From an uncultured Mucispirillum sp. (lineage in GTDB: Bacteria > Chrysiogenota > Deferribacteres > Deferribacterales > Mucispirillaceae), in assembly GCA_944325215.1 (NCBI GenBank), contig CALUZC010000013.1:1-64000 (forward strand): a stretch of DNA of 64,000 bases, written 5' to 3'. This document shows, in pieces, positions 43,388 through 53,113 of this stretch. The number at the start of each line of letters is the position of its first letter. The stretch's first letter is position 1. Both the position numbers and the translations under genes were made by a program. The notes beneath the pieces were generated by a model. The model was given only the letters and a program-made list of their open reading frames with translations. It made no database searches and was not told where the DNA came from.

Positions 43388-44773
43388 ATGCTAAATGACG
43401 TCATTGCAAAATTTTCTGAAAATAAGCAAATTAATTCCTTTGAATTTTCTCTTAGGCCAACTCATGATATTGATAATCCATTTGCTAAAATATCGCTTAA
43501 TATTATTGACCACTTAAGCGATGTAGTGGATAAAGCTGATAAAAAAACTTTAAATCAAGTTATTCTTGATGAAGCTGGGGAAAATATTAATTTTTCTTAC
43601 AAAATATACAGCCAAATAACTGATATGACACCATACGATGAAGGTATGCTTTTTAAAGCAAGACTTATTGAAATATTAAATAACCTTGATGATGAAGCAA
43701 ATAATGATGCATATGCAGATTTGGTTGAGTTTTCTTCTATGCTTACAGCTTTAAGTAATAAAAAAATAGAAGATGATAAATTAGAAAATGCATTTATTAT
43801 ATCCATGCTGCTGTTTGAAACAGCCGAAGAAATGAAAATCCGTAACGTTCATCTTAACTATATTTTAGATTATAAAAATTTTCTTGAAGAACAAAAACTT
43901 ATATTACATGTTATTGCAGTTAAAATATTTGAAAAAGATAATAACAAATTAAAAGATTTATTCGTTAAAGAATTACTTAATTTCATTAACAGATTTTATA
44001 ATGATGCAAATAATAAACTTTGTTTTGACTTGCTTTTCTTTACAGCACTCACTGCTGATAAAAAAACAGTGCCTGTTATTAAAAGTGCATTAACTGCCAT
44101 TAAAAAATTTGCAACCCATACGACTGTTACTCCATACATAGTATATGTAAAAGCAGGTCTTGCATTCAGCCAGTCATCACCTAAAGAAGCAGTAGAATTT
44201 GCAAAAAATAAATTAAAATACCATCATGGTATAGAAATGTTTGCAAATACATTACTGATTACAAATAACGAAGAATTAAATGCAGAATTTTTAGAACATA
44301 TTCTTTCAAGCAGAAAAATTCCTTATGTTTATAATGTTGTTTATAATAAACAACTTTTACATATTTACAATGCAGTAAATAATAAAGAAAAACTTGCATA
44401 TACTGCTAAAGCATTATTCCTGCTTGGTGATGAAAGCGTATATTATATTGCTGTAGATACATTAAAAGAACTTGGCAAATATGAACAGGAAAAACATGAA
44501 ATACATAATATTGCATGTAAAAGTATTCCTATATATGATTACTGCACAATGCTTGCAGACAGCAAAGAATATGATTTACTTGTTAAAAGATTTGAAATCA
44601 TAAAATCTGTAAAAGATATAAAAGAAGCAATTAAATTTATGGACGATCAAGGTGTTGCTCTTTATGATAACAACACAAACAAACAGTTATTACAGATTTT
44701 AAATGACAAATCTGAAAAATATCCAAAACTTCAAAACCATGTTAAAAGTTTACTTGAATTAATAATGATTTAG
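43388..44773 (+). CDS. Unknown helical (TPR-like) protein
   Basis: 461 residues, no signal peptide, no membrane segment. It consists of many amphipathic helices with aromatic and Leu positions resembling a solenoid ('IVYVKAGLAFSQSSPKEAVE', 'KLAYTAKALFLLGDESVYYI'). I do not recognise the family. ATG 43388 follows AGAGGTG. Divergent from ftsE; a hairpin follows its stop codon. Confidence 0.72.
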   Translation: MLNDVIAKFSENKQINSFEFSLRPTHDIDNPFAKISLNIIDHLSDVVDKADKKTLNQVILDEAGENINFSYKIYSQITDMTPYDEGMLFKARLIEILNNLDDEANNDAYADLVEFSSMLTALSNKKIEDDKLENAFIISMLLFETAEEMKIRNVHLNYILDYKNFLEEQKLILHVIAVKIFEKDNNKLKDLFVKELLNFINRFYNDANNKLCFDLLFFTALTADKKTVPVIKSALTAIKKFATHTTVTPYIVYVKAGLAFSQSSPKEAVEFAKNKLKYHHGIEMFANTLLITNNEELNAEFLEHILSSRKIPYVYNVVYNKQLLHIYNAVNNKEKLAYTAKALFLLGDESVYYIAVDTLKELGKYEQEKHEIHNIACKSIPIYDYCTMLADSKEYDLLVKRFEIIKSVKDIKEAIKFMDDQGVALYDNNTNKQLLQILNDKSEKYPKLQNHVKSLLELIMI

Positions 44774-44781
44774 CTCATTTA

Positions 44782-44810
44782 GCAGGATAATGCATTATGC
44801 CTTATCCTGC
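44782..44810 (+). terminator. Hairpin after the 461-residue gene
   Basis: GCAGGATAA / TTATCCTGC (44782-44790, 44802-44810), not followed by a clear T run; weak terminator. Confidence 0.45.
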
Positions 44811-44926
44811 CAATTATGTAAAAATTGTATAGTATGGCATTTTTTTTTAAAATTTCTCTTGCAAAAAAATCACTTTATGATAAATCCCATTAATACAAAA
44901 CCTTTTCATTAAATTGAAAAAAATTG

Positions 44927-44990
44927 TTGAAAAGTTTTTTATTTTAGCATATAATACAATATGAATTAAATAAGTCACATAAATATGTGA
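44927..44990 (+). promoter_or_regulatory. Promoter and palindromic operator of the XRE regulator gene
   Basis: TTGAAA (44927-44932) and TATAAT (44950-44955) at 17-base spacing make a strong promoter. Twenty bases downstream lies TCACATA-AA-TATGTGA (44975-44990), a perfect inverted repeat with two 7-base arms, in the expected place for a site at which the regulator represses its own gene. Confidence 0.65.
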
Positions 44991-45023
44991 ATAAAAAAAT
45001 AATAAATATCCGAGGAGAATTTC

Positions 45024-45671
45024 ATGATAGGAAAGAAACTAAAAGGACTTCTTTCATCATCAGGAAAACGTCAAGTTGATTTAGCCCGTCATTTGGGTAT
45101 TTCACCTTCTAGACTCTCTAACTATCTTAGCGATAAGAGGGAGCCTGATTTTGAAATGCTTACAGAAATGGCGTATTTTTTAGGTGTGGACCTTAACTAT
45201 TTTTCAAGCAAGAACTTCAAAAAGAAAAGAAGAGATAACATTTTTGAAGTTTCAGAAGATGGTTACACATATGGTAATGAAAGGGAAAGTATAGTTAATG
45301 TTGCTATCGCTCCAGTTAATGGTAAAAAGAAGGGTATTACAACAACCACAATACCTGTAAGTGGGCTTTTCCTTTTAGGCACTAAAAATCCTGAAGAAAA
45401 TGTTACTGTTTTTGAGGTAAACAGTGAGGTACCTTCATTTATCGCAGAAGATAATGATTATTTTATCTGTGTAAAATGTGCTGCTACTCCACTTAATGAT
45501 GGGGATATGATTTTTGAAAACGGTAGAAATATGAAGTTTTATCGCTTTTATAGAGATAAAGAGTTTGTTTTGCTGGTTAATATGGAAAACAAAAAAGAAC
45601 ATGTCCGTGTTACATCAATGAGTGAATTACAAGGGTACCATAAAGTCCTTTGGCTTATGAAAAAATATTAA
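45024..45671 (+). CDS. XRE helix-turn-helix regulator with S24-like C-terminal domain
   Basis: 215 residues. Residues 1-65 are an XRE DNA-binding domain ('RQVDLARHLGISPSRLSNYL'). The C-terminal half ('VSGLFLLGTKNPEENVTVFE', 'DYFICVKCAATPLNDGDMIF', 'EFVLLVNMENKK') has the beta-rich layout of LexA/CI-type S24 regulators. I do not see a clear Ala-Gly cleavage site nor the usual Ser/Lys pair, so it may not self-cleave. No phage genes adjoin it. GAGGAG precedes ATG. Confidence 0.85.
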   Translation: MIGKKLKGLLSSSGKRQVDLARHLGISPSRLSNYLSDKREPDFEMLTEMAYFLGVDLNYFSSKNFKKKRRDNIFEVSEDGYTYGNERESIVNVAIAPVNGKKKGITTTTIPVSGLFLLGTKNPEENVTVFEVNSEVPSFIAEDNDYFICVKCAATPLNDGDMIFENGRNMKFYRFYRDKEFVLLVNMENKKEHVRVTSMSELQGYHKVLWLMKKY

Positions 45672-45759
45672 AATTTAATTATATGGCTTTGCTGTAAAGT
45701 AAAGCCATACTGCATAATATCTTTTTCCTCATAAATTGCTGCTGCCACTCCATTTAGAA

Positions 45760-47136
45760 CTAACTAGCTACTTTACTTTCTAGTGTTGTCTTAATATTTA
45801 ATGATACAAAAAACCCTATCAATACTAATACAAGGCATATTAAAAAACCATATTTTACACCTAAAATATATGTATTTCCTAAATCTGTTACTATACCCCT
45901 TTCAACACCATATGTAAAAGCCACTGATGCTAAAGCTGTTCCTGCTGCACCTGAAGTCTGCTGTAATGTGCTTAAAATAGCCGTGCCATCTGCATTAAAA
46001 TGCTGTGGAAGTGCATTTAATGCATTGGTTTGTGCTGGAACCTGACAAAATGCTGCCCCTATCATAAAACAAAGATACCCTGCTACTGCTGTTGTATGGT
46101 CTATATTAATATAAACTAAATATATCATAGACAGGCTCATAATAACAAAACCTGGAATTATTAATTTTCTTGCACCAAATTTACTATATTTTGCTCCAAT
46201 AAGTGGTGCTAATAAACCAGATATTGCAGTGCCGGGAAGCATTATTAATGATGCCATTAAAGCAGACTCACCTAAGCCCTTTTGAGAAAGCATAGGTATT
46301 AAAAATGAAAGTGCTAAAACTGATGCCATTGGCATACATACTGTTATTAACCCTAAACTAAACATTCTATATTTTAAAATTCTTATATTCATTAGTGGAT
46401 ATTTTACTTTAAGCTGAAGCAAAATAAATATAATTAAAAAAATAAAACTTAATAATATTAAAATAATACCATAGTTATAAGATATATAACTTAATCCTAA
46501 AATAAACGATACAAGACCAAAACTGCTTACAATAAATGATTTAGTATCTAAACAATATATTTCACCTTTACGAATATCTTTAATTGTGGCACTGCCCATA
46601 ATAAATGATACAATAAGTATAGGCAGCATAAATAAAAATACCCATCGCCAGCCTAAATATTCTGCTATAACTCCACCTAATACAGGACCTAATACTGGGG
46701 CAAAACTTACTACAAGCCCTACTATACCAAGTAATGCACCTCGCTGATGGGGCAGCGTTTCTTCTAAAACAATATTTGTAAGCAGTGGTAAGGAACAGCC
46801 TGTACCTACTGCCATTATAAGCCTGCCTAAAAGTAAAATAGTAAAATTAGTTGCAAATGCTGCCATTATAGTGCCAATAATAAAAACAATTACAGCTATT
46901 CTAAAAAGCAGCTTTGTAGATATGGTCTTTACTAAAAACGGTGATAATGGAATAGCAACAGCAAGTAAAAGTAAAAAACCAGATGTAAGCCACTGCACAG
47001 TAACTGCTGATACTTGAAATTCATTCATTAAATCAGGTGATATAATAGCAAGGCTTGTTTCTGAAAATATACCCATAAAAGTAAGTATAGCAAGAGATAT
47101 TACGGTAATTATTAACCTTCTTGAAAAACTGCCCAT
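45760..47136 (-). CDS. MFS transporter, DHA2 (EmrB-like) drug-efflux type
   Basis: 458 residues from ATG 47136, which follows AGGATAA; a longer frame to 47214 runs into the upstream kinase gene. About 14 membrane helices. 'LTFMGIFSETSLAIISPDLM', 'QWLTSGFLLLLAVAIPLSPF', the motif-A-like 'GLLAPLIGAKYSKFGAR' and motif-C-like 'SFAPVLGPVLGGVIAEYLGW' are typical of the DHA2 drug:H+ antiporters. Substrate unknown. Confidence 0.88.
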   Translation of the reverse strand: MGSFSRRLIITVISLAILTFMGIFSETSLAIISPDLMNEFQVSAVTVQWLTSGFLLLLAVAIPLSPFLVKTISTKLLFRIAVIVFIIGTIMAAFATNFTILLLGRLIMAVGTGCSLPLLTNIVLEETLPHQRGALLGIVGLVVSFAPVLGPVLGGVIAEYLGWRWVFLFMLPILIVSFIMGSATIKDIRKGEIYCLDTKSFIVSSFGLVSFILGLSYISYNYGIILILLSFIFLIIFILLQLKVKYPLMNIRILKYRMFSLGLITVCMPMASVLALSFLIPMLSQKGLGESALMASLIMLPGTAISGLLAPLIGAKYSKFGARKLIIPGFVIMSLSMIYLVYINIDHTTAVAGYLCFMIGAAFCQVPAQTNALNALPQHFNADGTAILSTLQQTSGAAGTALASVAFTYGVERGIVTDLGNTYILGVKYGFLICLVLVLIGFFVSLNIKTTLESKVAS

Positions 47137-47186
47137 TAAATTATCCTGTATTATAAAAATTAAGTTTTTATTATTTTTATTAATAA

Positions 47187-47789
47187 CTAAATGACTTGGA
47201 TTCCATCTTTCCAATTATTATAAGCTGTTAAGATAATTTCAGTACATGCATCAAGCCCCATATCGCTGTTAACACTTAAATGGTAGGAACGCATATCACC
47301 CCATTTTTTATCAGTATAATAATCATAATATGCAGCTCTGTCTTTATCATACCTTGTTATAAAGGCTTTAACATTTTTTACTTTATCACCATATATATGA
47401 GTAATACGTTCTATTCTATTTGAGATAGAAGCATACACAAATACATTTAAAACATCATCTCTGCCTTGAAGCACATAGTCTGCACATCTGCCAACAATAA
47501 CACAGTCACCTTTTTCTGCCAAAGATGAAATTACTTCTGCTTCAGCGTGAAATACTACATGGGTTAACGGCATCTGCAGGCTTACATCATAACCAGCATA
47601 CTTAATTGCATCTTCCCTGTATAATTCTGCTTCATTAATAAATTTTTCAGAAAGCCCACTTTTTTCTGAAATCATTTCCACAAGCCCTCTGTCATAAAAT
47701 GGAATATTAAGCCGCTCTGCTACCTTTTGACCAATAATCCTGCCTCCAGAACCATACTCCCTGCTTATAGTTATTATACACCCAGCCAT
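47187..47789 (-). CDS. Cytidylate kinase-like protein
   Basis: 200 residues with the P-loop variant 'ISREYGSGGRIIGQKVAERL' and 'IPFYDRGLVEMISEKSGLSE', 'VIVGRCADYVL' and 'RYDKDRAAYYDYYTDKKWGD', which match the cytidylate-kinase-like (Cytidylate_kin2) family rather than classic Cmk. Substrate not established for this family. It lies 50 bases upstream of the MFS start and probably shares its transcript. Confidence 0.85.
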   Translation of the reverse strand: MAGCIITISREYGSGGRIIGQKVAERLNIPFYDRGLVEMISEKSGLSEKFINEAELYREDAIKYAGYDVSLQMPLTHVVFHAEAEVISSLAEKGDCVIVGRCADYVLQGRDDVLNVFVYASISNRIERITHIYGDKVKNVKAFITRYDKDRAAYYDYYTDKKWGDMRSYHLSVNSDMGLDACTEIILTAYNNWKDGIQVI

Positions 47790-48027
47790 AAATACCCCCT
47801 GTATACCATACTCTTATGTAATATTAACACATACATATTCCAAATACAAGAATAATAACTATAAAATATTAATATAAAAGACATTATTTTATAAATTGTA
47901 AAAATCTACCAACACTTATTCAGTATTTAATACTATTTTTTTCGCAGCAAGTTTATAAAAATATAATGACAATTTCTACTGGTTGTATTAATATTATAGT
48001 TTGACGAATAAATATAACGGAGTATAT

Positions 48028-48804
48028 ATGGATAAATTAACAATAGCAGGCAGGCAGTTTAGAAGCAGACTGATGGTGGGAACTGGTAAATTTTCTTCGC
48101 CTGATATTATGGCAAAAGCTTTAGAAGCAAGTGGTGCTGAAATTGTAACAGTTGCATTAAGACGTATTGATATAAATAATTCAAATGATGATATATTAAG
48201 CCATATAGATACTAATAAATATTTATTATTACCTAATACATCAGGTGCTGCAAATGCAGAAGAAGCATGCCGTCTTGCACGCCTTGCCCGTGCTGCAACA
48301 GGTAATAACTGGGTTAAATTAGAAGTAACACCAGAGCCAAATCATCTGCTGCCAGATGGAGTTGAAACATTAAAAGCTGCTGAAATACTTGCAAAAGAAG
48401 GGTTTAATGTTATGCCTTATATTAATGCTGACCCAGTTCTAGCAAAAAGGTTAGAAGAAGCAGGCTGTGTTACTGTTATGCCCCTTGCTGCTCCAATTGG
48501 AACTAATAAAGGGCTTATGACTTTGGAAATGATAAAAATAATTATAGAAAATGCATCTGTTCCTGTGGTTGTAGACGCTGGTATTGGGCTTCCAAGCCAT
48601 GCAGCTGCTGCCATTGAAATAGGTGCTCAAGCTGTTCTTATTAATACTGCTATTGCAGCAGCAGAAAACCCTTGTAAAATGGCAGAAGCTTTTAAATATG
48701 CCGTTCTAGCTGCAGAGTGTTCCTGTGATGCTCACCCTGCTCCAACAAGTGATTACGCTAGAGCTTCAAGCCCTGTAAAAGGACTTTTAAAGGATATATT
48801 ATAA
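48028..48804 (+). CDS. thiG: Thiazole synthase
   Basis: Builds the thiazole phosphate of thiamine from deoxyxylulose 5-phosphate, dehydroglycine and ThiS thiocarboxylate. 258 residues from ATG 48028 (CGGAG site); the frame is open back to TTG 48001 without support. 'RSRLMVGTGKFSSPDIM', 'TVALRRIDI', 'WVKLEVTPEPNHLLPD', 'MPYINADPVLAKRL' and 'PVVVDAGIGLPSHAAAAIEI' are family hallmarks. thiH follows with a TAATG overlap. The 220 bases upstream contain no TPP aptamer, unlike thiC. Confidence 0.96.
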   Translation: MDKLTIAGRQFRSRLMVGTGKFSSPDIMAKALEASGAEIVTVALRRIDINNSNDDILSHIDTNKYLLLPNTSGAANAEEACRLARLARAATGNNWVKLEVTPEPNHLLPDGVETLKAAEILAKEGFNVMPYINADPVLAKRLEEAGCVTVMPLAAPIGTNKGLMTLEMIKIIIENASVPVVVDAGIGLPSHAAAAIEIGAQAVLINTAIAAAENPCKMAEAFKYAVLAAECSCDAHPAPTSDYARASSPVKGLLKDIL

Positions 48805-49919
48805 TGAGTTTTTATGAAGTAATAAAAAAATACCCGTATGAATTTGTGGTAGATAAAATTTATAGTGCTACTGAACAATATGTTATCAATGCTTTAAATA
48901 AAAATAATATTGATGAATATGATTTGGCTGCACTTTTAAGCCCTGCTGCTAAAAAATATATAGAAAACATGGCAGAAATCTCTCATAATATTACTTTACA
49001 ACGGTTTGGAAAAACTATAAAACTTTATGCTCCCATTTACCTTTCTAATTACTGCACAAATGGCTGTGTATATTGTGGGTTTAACCATAAAAATAAAATA
49101 CCTAGAGTATCATTAACATTGGAACAGGTGAAAAAAGAAGCTGAAATAGTAGCTGAAAGCAAAATCCAGAATGTGATTTTAGTTACTGGAGATAACATGA
49201 AAAAGTTTTCATTTGATATGCTTTTAGATGCAGTATCTCTATGCAGTAATTATTTCCCTTTTGTATCTGTGGAAGTTCCTTCTTTAACTTTAGAGCAGTA
49301 TGAGATGCTCCATAAGGCAGGTGCTGATGGGCTCACAATGTTTCAGGAAACTTATATTGAACATTTATACCCTGATTTTCACCCAACTGGTCCAAAATCA
49401 AATTATTTATACAGGCTTGAAACTCCAGAACGGGCAGCATCTGCTGGTATGCGTGCAATAGGGCTTGGTGCGTTATTAGGATTAACTGATTATAGAGTTG
49501 ATGTTTTTTATATGTGCCTGCACAGTAGATATTTAGCTAAAAAATTTTGGAAAAGCCATATCTCTGCTTCTTTTCCACGTATTAGAAGTGCAGCTGGTGA
49601 TTATCAAGTTAAAAACAGTGTAAGCGATAAATCACTTTTACAGCTTATATTTGCATATAGAATATTTGCTCACGATGCAGGAATAAATATATCAACTAGA
49701 GAAACACCTTCTTTTCGCGATAAACTTATTCATCTTGGTGCAACTATTATGAGTGCTGGTTCTAAAACAGAGCCAGGTGGTTATGCAAATGCTCAAGATG
49801 AAGCAAGCCAGTTCCATATAGAAGATAATAGAAGTGTTGAAGAGTTTTGTAAAATTATTAAAGATAATGGATATGATCCTGTTTTAAAAGACTGGGATAA
49901 GTCTATGCAAAGTATATAA
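48804..49919 (+). CDS. thiH: Tyrosine lyase (2-iminoacetate synthase)
   Basis: Radical-SAM enzyme that makes dehydroglycine from tyrosine for ThiG, an oxygen-sensitive route that suits an anaerobic or microaerophilic life. 371 residues with the cluster motif CxxxCxxC in 'YCTNGCVYCGF', 'VILVTGDN', 'VEVPSLTLEQYEML', 'LGALLGLTDYRVDVFYM' and 'STRETPSFRDKLI'. Start and thiG stop overlap. thiS and thiF are not in the window. Confidence 0.96.
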   Translation: MSFYEVIKKYPYEFVVDKIYSATEQYVINALNKNNIDEYDLAALLSPAAKKYIENMAEISHNITLQRFGKTIKLYAPIYLSNYCTNGCVYCGFNHKNKIPRVSLTLEQVKKEAEIVAESKIQNVILVTGDNMKKFSFDMLLDAVSLCSNYFPFVSVEVPSLTLEQYEMLHKAGADGLTMFQETYIEHLYPDFHPTGPKSNYLYRLETPERAASAGMRAIGLGALLGLTDYRVDVFYMCLHSRYLAKKFWKSHISASFPRIRSAAGDYQVKNSVSDKSLLQLIFAYRIFAHDAGINISTRETPSFRDKLIHLGATIMSAGSKTEPGGYANAQDEASQFHIEDNRSVEEFCKIIKDNGYDPVLKDWDKSMQSI

Positions 49920-50008
49920 TTTAGGTATAATTTTTGCTTATACAAAAATAAATATTGATTTCTTTATGCTTTATATAATAGAATAACTTAATTAAAGGTA
50001 TGGGTAAT

Positions 50009-51010
50009 ATGAAAAAACTTATTTTTCTACTTTTTTTTCTTGGGCTTATAGGCGGTGGATTTGCGTATTTATATTTTACAGATTTCCAGCTTGTAAAAAA
50101 GTATATTACACCTAAGATACCTGAAAAAGTAATGAACTATCTGCCAGATATTGTTAAAAATCAAATAACAGATAATAATACTGCTACAGCACAAAATATA
50201 GATGGGCTTGGTCCTTTAGATGTGCCTAAAAGTAAATTTGACACACAATACGTTGCAAATGATAACCCTATTTTTGAAGCTTTTAGAAAAGGCACTAAAG
50301 AAGATATTTTAAAAACCATTGAATCTACTGATAATGTTGATATTTTTGATGTTACAGGAAGAACTCCGCTTATGTATTCAGCATTTCGTGATGATACTTC
50401 TATTGCTGAAGTAATTTTGAACAAAGGGGCAGATATTAATTTTAAAGACAGATGGGGGCATACTGCATTAATGTATGCTGCTAAATATGGCAATGCTAAT
50501 ATGGTAGACTTCTTCTTATCAAAAGGTGCTGATACTAATGTGGTTGGAACTGATGGGGAAACACCTGTTTCTGCTGCTGCCTTTGATGGAAATATTGATG
50601 TAATGACAAAATTAATAGATTATGGTGCAGATATTAACTTAAAAGACGACTATGGTAATACTCCACTAATGAAAGCTGCTATTAATGGCAACCAGCAGGC
50701 ACTGGCTATGTTAATAGAATATGGGGCAGATGTAAACAGCCAAAATAATGATGGACTTACAGCCTTAATGCTTGCCTCAGAAAGTGGAAGATATAATACT
50801 GCTAAATTACTTCTTGATAATAATGCAGATGCTGCCATTAAAGATAAAGCAGGCGAAAATGTGGTAGACCATGCAAGGAAATTTGGACATGACCATATTA
50901 TTGCACTTTTAAGACAGTATATTAAATTAGATGATGAACAAGAACAAAATAATAATCTTACTAATAATATTAATAATAATGATAATAACACAAATCTTAT
51001 AATGCATTAA
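50009..51010 (+). CDS. Membrane-anchored ankyrin-repeat protein
   Basis: About 333 residues. An N-terminal membrane segment ('LIFLLFFLGLIGGGFAYLYF') is followed by a spacer and six tandem ankyrin repeats (roughly residues 115-310; 'RTPLMYSAFRDDTSIAEVIL', 'GHTALMYAAKYGNANMVDFF', 'NTPLMKAAINGNQQALAMLI'). The tail is almost pure Asn/Asp. ATG 50009 is chosen over 50000, which lies too close to AAAGG; either is possible. It heads a run with threonine ammonia-lyase, CheX-like and BOF genes. Confidence 0.87.
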   Translation: MKKLIFLLFFLGLIGGGFAYLYFTDFQLVKKYITPKIPEKVMNYLPDIVKNQITDNNTATAQNIDGLGPLDVPKSKFDTQYVANDNPIFEAFRKGTKEDILKTIESTDNVDIFDVTGRTPLMYSAFRDDTSIAEVILNKGADINFKDRWGHTALMYAAKYGNANMVDFFLSKGADTNVVGTDGETPVSAAAFDGNIDVMTKLIDYGADINLKDDYGNTPLMKAAINGNQQALAMLIEYGADVNSQNNDGLTALMLASESGRYNTAKLLLDNNADAAIKDKAGENVVDHARKFGHDHIIALLRQYIKLDDEQEQNNNLTNNINNNDNNTNLIMH

Positions 51011-51023
51011 AAGGAAGTTCTTC

Positions 51024-52232
51024 ATGGTAGAAAATTTAAAAGATGAAATTATTAAAGCGTATGAAAATATATCTCCTTATGTAAAAAATATACCATTATA
51101 CCATTCTGCGTCATTTTCTGAAAACTATGGTGCAGGAATTTATTTTAAACTGGAAAGTCTGCAAAGGACAGGCTCATTTAAGGTGCGTGGTGCCTTAAAT
51201 GCTATTTTAAAAAATAAGGAAAAATGCAGTAATGGTGTTATTACAGCTAGTGCTGGAAACCATGCACAAGGTGTTGCTTTTAGTGCAAAACTAATAGGTG
51301 TTCCTGCTGTGATTGTTATGCCTGTCCATACTCCCCTTGTTAAGATTAATAACACAAAAGCATATGGTGCTGAAATTGTGCTGCATGGAGAAACATATGA
51401 TGATGCAGCTACTATGGCAGAAATATTAGCAGATGAAAGAGGACTTTATTTAATACACCCTTTTAATAATATCGATGTTATTGCAGGGCAGGGAACTATT
51501 GCCATAGAAATATTAAAAGATATTGAAAAAATCGATAATATTATAATCCCAGTTGGTGGTGGAGGGCTTGCTTCCGGTGTTGCTGCATATATTAAAGAAA
51601 CAAATAATAGTGCAAAAATTATAGGTGTGCAGTCTGAAGCAGTAAATGGTATGACAGCCTCTATTCGTAAAAGAAGAATAGTTCGTGCAACTGGTGCTTC
51701 CTTTATTGCTGAGGGTATATCTGTTAAAACTCCCGGGGATATTACTTTTGAAATCTGCTCAAAATATTTAGATGATATTATTACAGTATCTGAAAATATG
51801 ATAGCAGCATCAATTTTAGAATATATGGAACGGGCAAAATTAGTAGTAGAGGGTGCAGGGGCTGCTCCACTTGCTGCAATTATGTCAAGAAGCGTTGACT
51901 ATAAAGATAAAAATAATGTTTTATTAGTTTCTGGTGGAAATATTGATATTAATATGATATCAAGAATTATTAGTAAAGGTATGTCAACATCTGGTAGATT
52001 TTTAGAACTTACTTTAAATTTAAAAGACAGTCCAGGCTCTCTTGCTGCCATTACTAAGTTTTTAGCAGATGAAGGGGCAAATATACTAGATATACGTCAT
52101 GACAGGTTTGGTGCAGGGCTTCCAATTGGTTTTTCAAGGGTTAATTTAGAATTAGAAACAAAAAGTAGGGAACATATAGAACAAATTGTTATTGCTTTAA
52201 AAAAAGCAGGATATGATGTGACTGTATGTTAA
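51024..52232 (+). CDS. ilvA: Threonine ammonia-lyase with ACT domain
   Basis: PLP enzyme that deaminates threonine to 2-oxobutanoate. 402 residues: PLP lysine in 'QRTGSFKVRGALNAI', 'SAGNHAQGVAFSAKL', the phosphate-binding 'PVGGGGLASGVAAYIKE', 'VSGGNIDINMISRII' and a C-terminal ACT domain (about 325-402, 'KDSPGSLAAITKFLADEGAN'). This single-ACT form is the shorter class, found in both biosynthetic and catabolic roles, so the gene name is tentative. It follows the ankyrin gene by 13 bases. Confidence 0.92.
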   Translation: MVENLKDEIIKAYENISPYVKNIPLYHSASFSENYGAGIYFKLESLQRTGSFKVRGALNAILKNKEKCSNGVITASAGNHAQGVAFSAKLIGVPAVIVMPVHTPLVKINNTKAYGAEIVLHGETYDDAATMAEILADERGLYLIHPFNNIDVIAGQGTIAIEILKDIEKIDNIIIPVGGGGLASGVAAYIKETNNSAKIIGVQSEAVNGMTASIRKRRIVRATGASFIAEGISVKTPGDITFEICSKYLDDIITVSENMIAASILEYMERAKLVVEGAGAAPLAAIMSRSVDYKDKNNVLLVSGGNIDINMISRIISKGMSTSGRFLELTLNLKDSPGSLAAITKFLADEGANILDIRHDRFGAGLPIGFSRVNLELETKSREHIEQIVIALKKAGYDVTVC

Positions 52233-52257
52233 ATAGTTTTTATAAGGAGTAATTGGG

Positions 52258-52719
52258 GTGAAGGCAGAATATTTAAACTGCATTATGGCTGGAGTTATTG
52301 AGGTTATAGATCAGTGTTTTCATGTAGAATGTAAAAAAGGCAAACCTTACGCTTATCATAATGAGATTAACTTAAACCATCTATCTGCCGTTATTCGTTT
52401 AGCTGGGGATAAACATGGTGCTTTTATTATTGCATTAAGTGAAGATGATGCAAAAAAAATGGCCAGTGCTTTAATAATGGAAGAAAAGCAGTTTTTGGAT
52501 AAAGATGTAATGGACGCTATTGGTGAGATTATTAATATGATTTCAGGTAGTGCAAAAGGTAAACTTACAGAGCTAGGGTTTACTTTTAAATTAAGCCCGC
52601 CAACCTTTATACTTGGTAAAGGCACAAGGCTTTTTAAAGATGTTGAATATGCACCATACATATGTGTTCCTTTTATAACAGATGTAGGTGAGTTTACTAT
52701 ACAAGTTGCATTGAGATGA
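52258..52719 (+). CDS. CheX-like chemotaxis phosphatase-type protein (GTG start)
   Basis: 153 residues from GTG 52258 with AAGGAG upstream. The helix 'MDAIGEIINMISGSAKGKL' holds the E-x-x-N active-site pattern by which CheX/CheC proteins remove phosphate from CheY, and the 'VCVPFITDVGEFTIQVALR'-like end matches the CheX fold (here 'ICVPFITDVGEFTI'). No other chemotaxis gene is adjacent. Confidence 0.85.
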   Translation: MKAEYLNCIMAGVIEVIDQCFHVECKKGKPYAYHNEINLNHLSAVIRLAGDKHGAFIIALSEDDAKKMASALIMEEKQFLDKDVMDAIGEIINMISGSAKGKLTELGFTFKLSPPTFILGKGTRLFKDVEYAPYICVPFITDVGEFTIQVALR

Positions 52720-52723
52720 AAGT

Positions 52724-53113
52724 ATGAAAAAAATTCTTTTAACAGCGTTTTTATTTTATTCTTTTACGGCATATGCTCAAATGATGCCGCCACCAGAACC
52801 AGTATATAGCGAAGTATATACTGTTGCAGAGTGCTTAAATTCCTATGAAGGAACAACTTGCATTGTTACAGGTAATATTTCTCTTGATAATAATGCATAC
52901 CACAGAGACAGGTATATTATTAGAGATAATACTGGTGAAATATCTGTTCGCCTTTCCCATCATGTTATAGGTAATAATGGGAATGTTACAGGTGGCACAT
53001 TTAAAATTACTGAAGAATTGCGAGGTGCAAACCATCGCCCAGATGTGCACAGGCCAAAAAAACATCACCATAATGACCCTCATATTGCTGCAAGGTATAT
53101 TGAAAGACAATAG
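52724..53113 (+). CDS. Exported BOF/OB-fold (YgiW-like) protein
   Basis: 129 residues: signal peptide (MKKILLTAFLFYSFTAYAQ), a 'YTVAECLNSYEGTTCIVTGN' to 'YIIRDNTGEISVRL' segment typical of the bacterial OB-fold YgiW/YdeI family, and a His-rich tail ('RPDVHRPKKHHHNDPH') that may bind metals. Members are linked to stress tolerance. It starts 4 bases after the CheX-like gene. Confidence 0.75.
   Translation: MKKILLTAFLFYSFTAYAQMMPPPEPVYSEVYTVAECLNSYEGTTCIVTGNISLDNNAYHRDRYIIRDNTGEISVRLSHHVIGNNGNVTGGTFKITEELRGANHRPDVHRPKKHHHNDPHIAARYIERQ

Noticed and set aside
47790-48027. Search for a second TPP riboswitch before thiG
   Set aside because: None of the conserved aptamer words (CTGAGA, ACCTGATN, GGGGTGC) is present; only AT-rich sequence.
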